Assembly: GCF_022508225.1 (NCBI RefSeq)
Contig: NZ_JAETXJ010000002.1
Location: 186,001-250,000 of the forward strand
DNA: 64,000 bases
DNA from: Desulfovibrio sp. UIB00
GTDB taxonomy: Bacteria; Desulfobacterota; Desulfovibrionia; Desulfovibrionales; Desulfovibrionaceae
Direction of reading: 5' to 3'
Part shown: one piece after another, positions 24,604-32,938 of the stretch
Layout of the letters: each line of letters opens with the position of its first letter
Position numbering within the stretch: position 1 is the first letter of the stretch
The notes under the pieces: generated by a model
Database searches by the model: none
Seen by the model: only the letters and a program-made list of their open reading frames with translations
Told to the model about the DNA's origin: nothing
Program-made: the position numbers and the translations under genes

Positions 24604-24724
24604 TCGCCGTTCGAAGGCGGCAAATCGCTGCACAGCGGCATTTGTTTCCCGCGCTTGCGGCGCGGGGCATGCTGGCTTAGTATGCGGCAGTTGCGCGCAA
24701 TGGCGCGAACCATACGGAGAACGC

Positions 24725-25255
24725 ATGAAACGCCAGGTTGTCTGCCCGCATTGCGGCAAGTCGTATTCCAGCTATAAAAACCCCACGCCCACGGCGGATG
24801 TGGTTATCCATTCGCCAGATCGCGGGGTGGTCATCATCAGACGCGCCAATGAACCCGTGGGCTTTGCCCTGCCGGGCGGTTTTATTGAAGAGGGCGAATG
24901 CGCGGAAACCGCCGCAGTGCGCGAAATGCGTGAAGAAACCGGGCTGGATGTGGAGCTGACCGGGCTTTTGGGCGTGTATTCCAGGCCTGACCGCGACCCC
25001 CGCCAGCACACGCTGACCGTGGCTTTCACAGGCAGGCCGCGCAATCCCGAAGCCTTGTGCGCCGGGGACGATGCGGCCCATGCGGCGTATTATCCTCTGG
25101 ATGCCCTGCCGCAGCCGCTGGTCTTTGACCATGCGCAGATTCTGGCAGATTTCAAGGCCATGCTGGCTGGCAAGCGTTCGCTTGCCGGCATACAACCATC
25201 ATTTGACGCGGCTGACGGAGCCGCCGGAACCTGCGGGGAAGGGACGCATTCATGA
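24725..25255 (+). CDS. NUDIX hydrolase
   Basis: A 176-residue NUDIX protein. The Nudix box runs from the Gly of GFIEEGECAETAAVREMREE to about residue 76 and is intact (G-x5-E-x7-RE-x2-EE-x-G). A CPHCGKSY zinc-ribbon-like start precedes it, as in NudC-like or ADP-ribose pyrophosphatase relatives. Substrate not deducible. ATG 24725 has ACGGAG upstream. Its TGA overlaps the ATG of the UbiD-family gene (ATGA), so the two are translationally coupled. Confidence 0.88.
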   Translation: MKRQVVCPHCGKSYSSYKNPTPTADVVIHSPDRGVVIIRRANEPVGFALPGGFIEEGECAETAAVREMREETGLDVELTGLLGVYSRPDRDPRQHTLTVAFTGRPRNPEALCAGDDAAHAAYYPLDALPQPLVFDHAQILADFKAMLAGKRSLAGIQPSFDAADGAAGTCGEGTHS

Positions 25256-27126
25256 GTTATCGCAATCTTCAGGAATGCGTGGCCGACCTTGAGGCCAATG
25301 GGCATCTGGTGCGCATTGAGGCCGAGGTAGATCCGCATCTGGAACTGGCCGCCATCCAGCGGCGCGCCTTTCGTGCCAAGGCTCCGGCCCTGCTGTTTAC
25401 GCGGGTCAAGGGCACGCCCTTTCCCATGCTCTCCAATCTTTTTGGCACGCGTGAGCGCCTGCATTTTATTTTTCGTCGCAGCCTGCCTGCGGTGGAGGCT
25501 GTGCTGACCGCCAAGGCCGACCCCGCAGCAGCCATGAAGCACCCCTTGCAGTCGCTCAAGGCTGTGCCCGGCCTGCTGAACATGCTGCCGAGCGTGAGCC
25601 GGGTGCGCGCGGAACAGGCGGCGGCAGCGGCCCCGGTGCTGGAATGCCAGTGCAAGCTGGCCGACCTGCCCCAGCTTGTCTGCTGGCCCATGGACGGCGG
25701 CCCCTTCATTACCCTGCCTCTGGTGTACAGCGAAGACCCCGCCAAGCCCGGCGCGGACGCCTCCAACCTCGGCATGTACCGGGTGCAGCTTGGCGGCAAC
25801 GAGTACGCGGCGGATGAAGTAGGCCTGCACTACCAGATACATCGGGGCATAGGGGCGCACCACGCCCGTGCGCTGGAAATGGGCAAACCTCTGCCTGTGC
25901 ATATTTATGTGGGCGGGCCGCCCAGCCTCACCGTGGCTGCGGTCATGCCCTTGCCCGAAGGGCTTTCTGAACTGCGCTTTGCCGGATTGCTCGGCGGCAG
26001 GAGCACAGAGATGGCCGCAGTGCCCGGTCTGCCCCTGCCAGTGCTCGCGCAGGCGGATTTTTGCATCAGCGGGCACGTGATGCCCCAGTGCAAGCCCGAA
26101 GGCCCCTTTGGCGATCATGTGGGTTACTATAGCCTTGCGCATGATTTCCCGGTGCTCAAGGTCGATGCCGTCCACCACCGCAAAGGGGCCATCTGGCCCT
26201 TTACCGCCGTGGGCCGCCCTCCGCAGGAAGATACGGTCTTTGGCGACTTTATCCACGAACTCACCGGGCCGCTGGTGCCGCAGGTTTTTCAGGGAGTGTG
26301 CGATGTGCATGCCGTGGACGCAGCCGGGGTGCATCCGCTGCTGCTGGCCGTGGGCAGCGAACGCTATACGCCCTATGAGGACGAGCGTCGCCCGCGCGAG
26401 CTGATCACTGCGGGCCTGCACCTGCTTGGAACCACCCAGACGGCTCTGGCAAAGTATGTTTTTCTTGTGGCGCATGAAGACGCGCCGGGCCTCACCGCCC
26501 GCGATGTGCCCGCATTTTTGCGGCATTTGCTGGAGCGGGCTGATTTTTCACGCGATCTGCACTTCATCACTCGCAGCACCAATGATACACTGGACTACAC
26601 GGGAAGCGCGCTTAACGAAGGCTCCAAACTTGTGTGGGCCTCTGCCGGTAAAAAGAGGCGCGAGCTTGGCAGCGAACTTTCCGGCCCCGCCGCAGACCTG
26701 CCGACCCTGCCGGATGGGTTTGGCCCGGTGCGCGTGTGCGGCCCCGGCCTTGTTGCCATTGGCGGGCTGAGGCATGCCCTTGACCGCAGTCAGCCCGACC
26801 CGCAGATGGAAGCGCTTGCGCAGGCTCTGGCCCAGTGGCCGGGGCGCGAGGCATTCCCGCTTGTGATAGTGGTGGATGATGCGGACTTTTGCGCAGTGAA
26901 TCTGGATAATTTTTTGTGGGTGGCCTTCACCCGGTCAGACCCGGCCACAGACGTGTATGGCGCTCAAGCCGCCACACGGGCCAGGCACTGGTCGTGCGGA
27001 GCGCCGCTGGTCATCGACGCACGCCTAAAGCCCTTCCATGCCCCCCCACTGGAAGAGGAACCGGCGGTCATACGCAAGGTGGAAGCCCTGGCAGCGCCGG
27101 GCGGCCCCTTACATAACTACTTGTAA
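25252..27126 (+). CDS. UbiD-family decarboxylase
   Basis: UbiD enzymes decarboxylate aromatic or unsaturated acids with prenylated FMN. The 624-residue protein has the N-terminal half pattern (YRNLQECVADLEANGHLVRI, LSNLFGTRERLHFIF), a LPLVYSEDP stretch, GGPPSLTVAAVMPLPEG near residue 222 and the EGPFGDHVGYYS motif near residue 283 in the catalytic region. Desulfovibrio makes menaquinone by the futalosine route, which uses a UbiD homologue, so this is a reasonable role but unproven. It is coupled to the upstream NUDIX gene; nadE follows after 18 bases. Confidence 0.88.
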   Translation: MSYRNLQECVADLEANGHLVRIEAEVDPHLELAAIQRRAFRAKAPALLFTRVKGTPFPMLSNLFGTRERLHFIFRRSLPAVEAVLTAKADPAAAMKHPLQSLKAVPGLLNMLPSVSRVRAEQAAAAAPVLECQCKLADLPQLVCWPMDGGPFITLPLVYSEDPAKPGADASNLGMYRVQLGGNEYAADEVGLHYQIHRGIGAHHARALEMGKPLPVHIYVGGPPSLTVAAVMPLPEGLSELRFAGLLGGRSTEMAAVPGLPLPVLAQADFCISGHVMPQCKPEGPFGDHVGYYSLAHDFPVLKVDAVHHRKGAIWPFTAVGRPPQEDTVFGDFIHELTGPLVPQVFQGVCDVHAVDAAGVHPLLLAVGSERYTPYEDERRPRELITAGLHLLGTTQTALAKYVFLVAHEDAPGLTARDVPAFLRHLLERADFSRDLHFITRSTNDTLDYTGSALNEGSKLVWASAGKKRRELGSELSGPAADLPTLPDGFGPVRVCGPGLVAIGGLRHALDRSQPDPQMEALAQALAQWPGREAFPLVIVVDDADFCAVNLDNFLWVAFTRSDPATDVYGAQAATRARHWSCGAPLVIDARLKPFHAPPLEEEPAVIRKVEALAAPGGPLHNYL

Positions 27127-27144
27127 CCTGGGGGAGGCATCGGC

Positions 27145-28824
27145 ATGAAAATCGCCCTATTGCAGTGCAATACCGTTACCGGCGACGTGGCCGGAAATCT
27201 GGAACGTATCATCAGCACCGCCCGTCAGGCAGGCGCAGCAGGGGCGAACCTGTGCGTTACGCCGGAGCTGGCGCTTTGCGGCGTGGCCCCCGGCCACTAC
27301 CTCTGCGCTCAGGGTTTTGCGGCGGGTTGCCTCAAGGCTCTGGATATCATGGCCGCTGAACTCAAGGATGGCCCTGCCGTGCTGGTGGGTGCGCCTGTGC
27401 CCAGCGTGTATGCCTCGGGCCTGCTTTCCAACGCGGCAGTGTTGGTTGAAAAAGGCGGCTGGCAGGTTGTTTCGCGCAAGGTGTATCAGAATCAGGGGCA
27501 GAACAGCGTGGCCGAATCCACAGATGAGGACGCCCGCTATTTTGACCGTGGCATTTCGTGCGGCATTGTCACCATGGGCGGCTGGCGCATCGGCGTTGTT
27601 TTGTGCGAAGATGCCCAGAGCGAAGACGCTTCGTTCTGGAAAACCCGTTACGCCAGCGGTCATAATCCGCTGATGGAACTGGTGCAGCGCGGCGTGGACG
27701 CGCTTGTGCACATGGCGGCGGCGCCCTTCAGCGTGGGCGCGCAGGAAACGGACGAACACCTGCTTTCGCACGTGGCGGCGCGGCATCATGTGCATATGTT
27801 TTCGGTGAACATGGTGGGCGGCAACGACAGCCGCGTGTACAACGGGCAGAGTCTTGTTTTTGATCCCACCGGGCAGCTGCTTGCCCGGGGCAAGGCCTTT
27901 GAGGAAGACGTGCTTGTGGTGGATACCGCGCGCGGGCAGGGTGCTGTTAAAGCCCCGGAACCGCTGGCCGCCTGCGTTGAACAAGATTACTGGCGCGCCC
28001 TTGTGCTCGGCACACGGGATTTTGTGCGCAAGTGCGGGGTGGAGAAGGGCATCGTAGCCATTTCCGGCGGTATGGATTCCGCCCTGGTGTGCAGCGTGGC
28101 GGTGGAGGCCCTTGGCGCGCAAAACGTCACCGGCGTGCTCCTGCCCTCGCCCCACAGCAGCGAGGGTTCGTTGACGGACGCCGCAAAGCTGGCGGAAAAT
28201 CTGGGCATCACCACCGTGACCCTGCCCATCGGCCCGCTCATGGATGCTTTTGCCACCGCGCTCAAGCCCGGCCTTGACCTTTTTGAAGAAAAGCCCGGCG
28301 ACGTGACCTTTGAAAACGTGCAGGCCCGCATACGCGGCACGCTCATTACCTCGCTGGCCAACAGGGCCAACGCCCTTGTGCTCAATACGGGTAACAAGAG
28401 CGAGGGGGCAATGGGCTACTGCACTCTGTACGGCGATTCCGTGGGCGCGCTGGCCGTGATCGGCGATCTAACCAAGACCCAGGTGTACGCTGTTGGTCGC
28501 TGGTACAACGCCCATCGCGGGGCAGAGATCATCCCCGATGAAATTTTCACCAAGGCTCCTTCTGCGGAGCTGCGTCCCGGTCAGAAAGATTCGGACAGCC
28601 TGTTGCCCTATGAGGATCTGGATCCGATTCTTGAAGATCTGTTGCAGCCTGCGGAGGCGGAATCCGGCCCGCTTTCGGCTGCGCGTATGGAAGTGCGCGA
28701 CAAGCTGTTCAGGGCTGAATTCAAGCGCCGTCAGGAGCCTTTGTCGCTCTACATGAGCCGCATGCCCTTTGGCGGCGGCTGGCAGACGCCCGTTGCCGGG
28801 CGTTTCAGCCTGCCCAATAAATAG
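27145..28824 (+). CDS. nadE: Glutamine-dependent NAD+ synthetase
   Basis: NadE amidates nicotinic acid adenine dinucleotide with glutamine nitrogen. The 559-residue protein has an N-terminal nitrilase-type glutaminase domain with the triad Glu41, Lys112 and Cys154 (PELAL, RKVYQ, VLCED). A C-terminal synthetase follows, with the P-loop SGGMDSALV at 307-315 and NTGNKSEGAMGYCTLYGD near residue 412. It ends a plus-strand group nudix-ubiD-nadE and is followed by a strong terminator. Confidence 0.95.
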   Translation: MKIALLQCNTVTGDVAGNLERIISTARQAGAAGANLCVTPELALCGVAPGHYLCAQGFAAGCLKALDIMAAELKDGPAVLVGAPVPSVYASGLLSNAAVLVEKGGWQVVSRKVYQNQGQNSVAESTDEDARYFDRGISCGIVTMGGWRIGVVLCEDAQSEDASFWKTRYASGHNPLMELVQRGVDALVHMAAAPFSVGAQETDEHLLSHVAARHHVHMFSVNMVGGNDSRVYNGQSLVFDPTGQLLARGKAFEEDVLVVDTARGQGAVKAPEPLAACVEQDYWRALVLGTRDFVRKCGVEKGIVAISGGMDSALVCSVAVEALGAQNVTGVLLPSPHSSEGSLTDAAKLAENLGITTVTLPIGPLMDAFATALKPGLDLFEEKPGDVTFENVQARIRGTLITSLANRANALVLNTGNKSEGAMGYCTLYGDSVGALAVIGDLTKTQVYAVGRWYNAHRGAEIIPDEIFTKAPSAELRPGQKDSDSLLPYEDLDPILEDLLQPAEAESGPLSAARMEVRDKLFRAEFKRRQEPLSLYMSRMPFGGGWQTPVAGRFSLPNK

Positions 28825-28880
28825 GCTGTATAAAAAAAATGTATGGGAAAGGGCTGTGCGGCAAAAGAGTTGCCGTATGG

Positions 28881-28907
28881 CCCGCCCCGAAGGGCGGGGG
28901 TTTTTTC
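28881..28907 (+). terminator. Rho-independent terminator after nadE
   Basis: CCCGCCC (28881-28887) pairs with GGGCGGG (28892-28898) around CGAA, followed by TTTTTTCTT. Confidence 0.9.
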
Positions 28908-28974
28908 TTGAAGCCCGCAACGCACTGGGGTAAGAGCAGTGTGTTGCACAACGCTGATCTGAGTGGAGGATATC

Positions 28975-29958
28975 ATGGCGGAAGCACCGGAGAAAAATCT
29001 GGCTCTGGATATTGTTCGCATTACCGAGGCTGCGGCCCTTGCATCGGCCCGCTGGCTCGGTCGGGGAGACAAGGAAGCCGGTGACGGCGCCGCCGTTGAC
29101 GCCATGCGCGTCAGCTTCGCCACCCTCAGTATTGATGGCAAGGTCATTATCGGCGAGGGCGAAAAAGACAATGCCCCCATGCTCTTTAACGGCGAAAAAG
29201 TCGGCAAGGGCTGCGGCCCCAGCCTTGACGTGGCCGTTGATCCTGTGGAAGGCACCAATCTGCTGGCCTATGGCCGCCCCAACGCCATTTCGGTGGTGGG
29301 TGTTGCGCAGAAAGGCAGCATGTTCAACCCCGGCCCCAGCTACTACATGCAGAAGCTGGTGGTGCCCCGCGAGGCTCGCGATGTGGTTGACCTTGATGCG
29401 CCGGTAAAGGTCAATCTGGCCAACGTGGCCAAGGCCATGGGCAAGAGCGTTCAGGATCTTGTGGTCTTTGTGCTCGACAAGCCCCGGCACGAAAAGCTTA
29501 TTACGGAAATCCGCCAGGCAGGCGCGCGCATTCAGCTGCAAACCGACGGCGACGTGGCAGGCGCGCTTATGGCTGTTGATCCTCGTTCCGAGGTTGATAT
29601 CATGATGGGTACGGGCGGCACCCCCGAGGGCGTGTTGTCTGCCTGCGCCATCAAGGGCATGGGCGGGCAGATTCTGGCCCGTCTGGATCCCCAGTCGTAT
29701 GTGGAAAAAGAAGCCATCACCGAAGCGGGCATTGACGCGCGCGAGGTGCTCACGGTGCATGACCTGGTGCGCAGCGATGATTGCTTCTTTGCTGCCACGG
29801 GTATCTCCGGCGGTGATTTTTTGAGAGGCGTGCGTTACAGTGCCAAGTACGCTGTTACCCATTCGCTGGTTTTGCGCGGCAAAACCGGCACCCTGCGATA
29901 TGTGGAGTCTTACCATAATATGGACAGACTCTCGAAATTTAGCGCGGTTCGGTATTGA
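28975..29958 (+). CDS. glpX: Class II fructose-1,6-bisphosphatase GlpX
   Basis: Gluconeogenic enzyme that hydrolyses fructose 1,6-bisphosphate. The 327-residue protein has the lithium-sensitive phosphatase metal motifs: IIGEGEKDNAPML near residues 58-70 and DVAVDPVEGTNLLAYG at 85-100. MGTGGTPEGVLSA lies near residue 205. ATG 28975 follows GTGGAGGA; a GTG four codons earlier is less likely. The stop codon directly abuts the ATG of the next gene, so the two form a coupled pair. Confidence 0.95.
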   Translation: MAEAPEKNLALDIVRITEAAALASARWLGRGDKEAGDGAAVDAMRVSFATLSIDGKVIIGEGEKDNAPMLFNGEKVGKGCGPSLDVAVDPVEGTNLLAYGRPNAISVVGVAQKGSMFNPGPSYYMQKLVVPREARDVVDLDAPVKVNLANVAKAMGKSVQDLVVFVLDKPRHEKLITEIRQAGARIQLQTDGDVAGALMAVDPRSEVDIMMGTGGTPEGVLSACAIKGMGGQILARLDPQSYVEKEAITEAGIDAREVLTVHDLVRSDDCFFAATGISGGDFLRGVRYSAKYAVTHSLVLRGKTGTLRYVESYHNMDRLSKFSAVRY

Positions 29959-30486
29959 ATGAATAAAATTTCATCTCTTTGCGGTGTTTTTGCGGCACTG
30001 GTGCTGGCCCTGCCGCTGACGGTTGTTGCCCCCGGCATGGCCGAGGCCGCACAGGCTCCTGCTGCCAAGAAAAAGGCGGAGCAGCCTGCCCCAAGTTCCA
30101 GCGCAAGCGTTAATGTGTATGAAAAACAGCCTCCGGTAACGGACAAGGAACTGCTGGACTTTCTTGAACTTCTGCCGCAGTTCCGGGCCTGGGCCAAGGG
30201 CAACAATGAAGAGGCCCACCCCATCATGCGCAACAACAAGGCGGATTTTCTCTATTCGCCCAATGCCGCTGCCTGGGTGCAGGCGCATAACTGGAACCCG
30301 GTGCGCTTTTTCTGCGTCATGGGCCGCATGGCAGCCGCTCTTTCCATCGTGGAAGAAGGCAACGACATGAGCGGTGCGCGTTCCAAGGATATGCCCGAAG
30401 TTTCAGAAGGCGAGCTTGCCCTTGCCCGGCGTCACCTTGGCACCATGCTCAAAGCTGGTGGCGATGTGCCGCCCATAAACAAATAG
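29959..30486 (+). CDS. Hypothetical exported protein coupled to glpX
   Basis: I do not recognise this 175-residue protein. A signal peptide is clear (hydrophobic 9-25, AEAAQA cleavage near residue 33), followed by a Lys/Pro/Ser-rich stretch and then a compact soluble domain (residues 55-170). That domain has Trp-rich segments (FRAWAKGNN, AAWVQAHNWNPVRFFCVMGRM) and a helical C-terminus. It should be periplasmic. The ATG follows the glpX stop with no gap, which implies co-translation although the two proteins act in different compartments. Confidence 0.75.
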   Translation: MNKISSLCGVFAALVLALPLTVVAPGMAEAAQAPAAKKKAEQPAPSSSASVNVYEKQPPVTDKELLDFLELLPQFRAWAKGNNEEAHPIMRNNKADFLYSPNAAAWVQAHNWNPVRFFCVMGRMAAALSIVEEGNDMSGARSKDMPEVSEGELALARRHLGTMLKAGGDVPPINK

Positions 30487-30539
30487 GGCGCGTTCCGCGC
30501 CATGCCCGCTGTGCGGGCGCAAACAAATGATAGATGAAA

Positions 30540-30568
30540 GGCTCCGGTTGATTCCGGGGCCTTTTTTA
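30540..30568 (+). terminator. Terminator after the glpX pair
   Basis: GGCTCCGG (30540-30547) pairs with CCGGGGCC (30554-30561), with one T-G pair, and is followed by TTTTTT. Confidence 0.85.
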
Positions 30569-30690
30569 TTTGCGGCTGAGATCAGCAGCCTCACTGTCTG
30601 TAACCGAAGGCAAAGCGGCGAAGCTGAAACGTTCCGCACGATGGGACATTCGCTGGTGTATGCCCCCGTATTGGGAGCGTTTGAACCATC

Positions 30691-30725
30691 ATGCAAAAAA
30701 AAAGGCCCCTCGTGGGAGGGGCCTT
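30691..30725 (-). terminator. Terminator of the minus-strand membrane protein operon
   Basis: AAGGCCCCT (30702-30710) pairs with AGGGGCCTT (30717-30725). On the minus strand it is followed by nine T residues. It ends the operon whose last gene stops at 30767. Confidence 0.85.
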
Positions 30726-30766
30726 GGTATTGTGAGCGCGATCTGCGCCGACCTGATGCAGTTGAG

Positions 30767-32938
30767 CTAGTTTGCAGGAGTCTGAGTTGCTGCGCCCTTG
30801 GGCTGTTCTGGTTGCGCCGCAGGGGTCGGTTCCGCAGGTGCAGCGGGGGCGGCTTCCTTGACCACTTCCTTGGCAAGTTCCTTGGCTGCATCGGCAGGAG
30901 TGGTCGCAGGCGCTGCTGCGGGAACTTCAGCCGGAGCTGCCGGGGCCGCAGGTGCCGTTGTTTGGGGAGCTGGCGCTCCCGCAGGCTGAGCGGCGGCAGG
31001 GGCAGCCGCAGGTTCCTGCACAGGGGCGGGCTTTTCAGCGGGAACAGCGGGCACGGATTCAGGCGCGGTCGCCGGGGCGGCTGGTTCAAGTTTGGGGGTC
31101 TCGGCCGGCGCTGCTACGGGAGCTTCAGGCGCGGGGGCCGGAGTCGCCGCAGGAGCCAGAACCGCCGGGGCAGCAGGAGCGGGCGTCAGGATGGCGCTCA
31201 GGCTCTTTATCTGCGCTTCAGGCGTTTTTTCCAGTTGCGGCATGAGCATGAGGGATGCGGGCTGGGCCAGAATAACCGCTATGACCGCGCACATCACGAG
31301 CGAACCACTGGTGCCGCCGTGTGCGCCACGGCGCACCAGACGGGCAAGCAGTATTGCCGCCACAATGCCGATGCCGCCCAGCACGGGCAGGGCCTTGAGG
31401 CCCAGCACGGCGGAACGCTGGCTTTCTGTAAGCGTAAAGTGGAAAAACTTGCCAAGCCAGTCAAGCGTGTAGCCAAAACCTGCGGCTACCAGGGCCATGC
31501 TGGCGTGCAGCAGGCACAGGGCCGCGATGATGTAGAACAGCTTGGCCCCGGCGACAGGCAGGCGCAGCAGGGCCTTGCCCAGCAGGAGGGCCGCAAGGCA
31601 GGCTGTGCACACGGCAGCGCCCACCATGTCGGCAGCAAAAATACTCAGCAGGCAGGCGAACACAAGGGCTATCCACAAAAAGGCCATCCCGGCTTTTTCC
31701 TTGCGGGAGGCTGCCAGATCAGCAGGGGCGGTGCGCAGCACGCGCGCCCAGGAAACGCCGCAGATAACAGCCAGCCATGGCAGCAGGCCCAGAGCCGCAA
31801 AGGCCAGAGGCTTCCACCATGTGGCCTTGGTGATGGGCCAGGTCACAAGCTGGGTGCCAAGGTTCTTGAGGTATCCCTCCGGCTGATGCCAGAGCATGAC
31901 AACAGCGAGCCAGCAACCGACCATGCCCAGCATGAGCACAAAACCCACGAGGCCGTCCGCCTTTTGCGCGCGGCGGAATCCGCAACGCCAGAGCAGAAAG
32001 GCCAGGCTGGCAAGCACTGGCAGCAACAGATAGAAAAGGCCGCCCGTCAGGCCAGCCAATGCGGCCAATGTAAAGCCCAGAGGCAGGGTGATAGTCGTGC
32101 CCGGCTGCTGCCAGCCGTGGCAAAGGCAGGCAAGGGAAAGCAAGGTCACAGCTGCGGCCAAAGCTTCCGGCCCGGTAAAGGTGGAGAGCGGCGCAAAGAT
32201 GGGCGCGCAGAGCAGCAGCATGCCGCCAGCCAGAGCGGCCCGGCGATCCAGCCCTGCAACGCGGCCAAGAACCCATACAGCCACAAGGCAGATCAGGGTT
32301 CCGGTCATCGCGGCCAGAGGAAAGAGCAGATGGGCAAACTGCGGCGCGGTCTTGGTGAGCAGAGCTTCAATGCCCCGCAAAAACCAGAAAAACACGGGCC
32401 ATTGCGAAAGACCATCGCCCGCCGGGGCAAGCCACATGCCGCTCTGTGCGGTTTGGGTAAAGGCCAGAATGCCTGCGGCCTCGCGCGGACAGTACAGGCT
32501 GTGCCCCATAAGGGCGGGCCAGGCCTGGGCCAGCATGATGAGCAAGAGGGCAAGCGGCCCAACAACGCTGGCTGCGTCAAAAATATTGTCGGCAAAACCG
32601 GGAGCGGCTGACTGAGGAGCGGGTTCTGTCGGTTTTGCGGAGGCAGCTGGTTTGCCTTCCTTGCCGGAGTTGCCGAACATTCCCCTGAATCCCTTGGCCG
32701 AGATCGTCACTGGGCGGGAAGCCCTGGGGGCTGCGCCCTCGGACTGAGGCGCTGTTGCTGCTGCGCTCGCAGCGGCCTGCGCCGCGCCAGCAGGTTCGGG
32801 AGCCGGTGCAGCTGGCTGGGAAACTGCCTTGGCAGCTTGCGCTTCGGATTGGGCGTGTGCCCCTTCCGCATTTGTCTGCTGGCCCCCGGACTGACAGACA
32901 GCCTGGTCTTCGGGATTCTGGGCGCTGGTCTGGGTCAT
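30767..32938 (-). CDS. Large polytopic membrane protein with Ala/Pro-rich tails, possible family 39-type glycosyltransferase
   Basis: The 723-residue protein has three parts. Residues 1-125 are Ala/Pro/Gln-rich and probably cytoplasmic. Residues 125-555 carry about 12 membrane helices in an ArnT/PMT-like arrangement, with a first periplasmic loop (LMGHSLYCPREAAGILAF, then WPVFFWFLRGIEAL) that resembles the acceptor loop of family 39/83 transferases. Residues 590-723 are an Ala/Pro/Glu repeat tail. The expected acidic catalytic pair is not convincing, so function is open. Its ATG overlaps the stop of the upstream lipoprotein gene (ATGA), so they are translationally coupled. Confidence 0.6.
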   Translation of the reverse strand: MTQTSAQNPEDQAVCQSGGQQTNAEGAHAQSEAQAAKAVSQPAAPAPEPAGAAQAAASAAATAPQSEGAAPRASRPVTISAKGFRGMFGNSGKEGKPAASAKPTEPAPQSAAPGFADNIFDAASVVGPLALLLIMLAQAWPALMGHSLYCPREAAGILAFTQTAQSGMWLAPAGDGLSQWPVFFWFLRGIEALLTKTAPQFAHLLFPLAAMTGTLICLVAVWVLGRVAGLDRRAALAGGMLLLCAPIFAPLSTFTGPEALAAAVTLLSLACLCHGWQQPGTTITLPLGFTLAALAGLTGGLFYLLLPVLASLAFLLWRCGFRRAQKADGLVGFVLMLGMVGCWLAVVMLWHQPEGYLKNLGTQLVTWPITKATWWKPLAFAALGLLPWLAVICGVSWARVLRTAPADLAASRKEKAGMAFLWIALVFACLLSIFAADMVGAAVCTACLAALLLGKALLRLPVAGAKLFYIIAALCLLHASMALVAAGFGYTLDWLGKFFHFTLTESQRSAVLGLKALPVLGGIGIVAAILLARLVRRGAHGGTSGSLVMCAVIAVILAQPASLMLMPQLEKTPEAQIKSLSAILTPAPAAPAVLAPAATPAPAPEAPVAAPAETPKLEPAAPATAPESVPAVPAEKPAPVQEPAAAPAAAQPAGAPAPQTTAPAAPAAPAEVPAAAPATTPADAAKELAKEVVKEAAPAAPAEPTPAAQPEQPKGAATQTPAN

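Noticed and set aside
30726..30766. A tRNA D-arm-like string on the minus strand (CTAGCTCAACTGCATCAGG)
   Set aside because: No acceptor stem, anticodon stem or T-arm can be drawn around it; it is the end of the membrane protein gene and its 3' UTR.
30527..32611. A 694-codon plus-strand frame rich in Gly, Arg and Ser
   Set aside because: It is antisense to the Ala/Pro-rich membrane protein gene, and its composition is explained by that.
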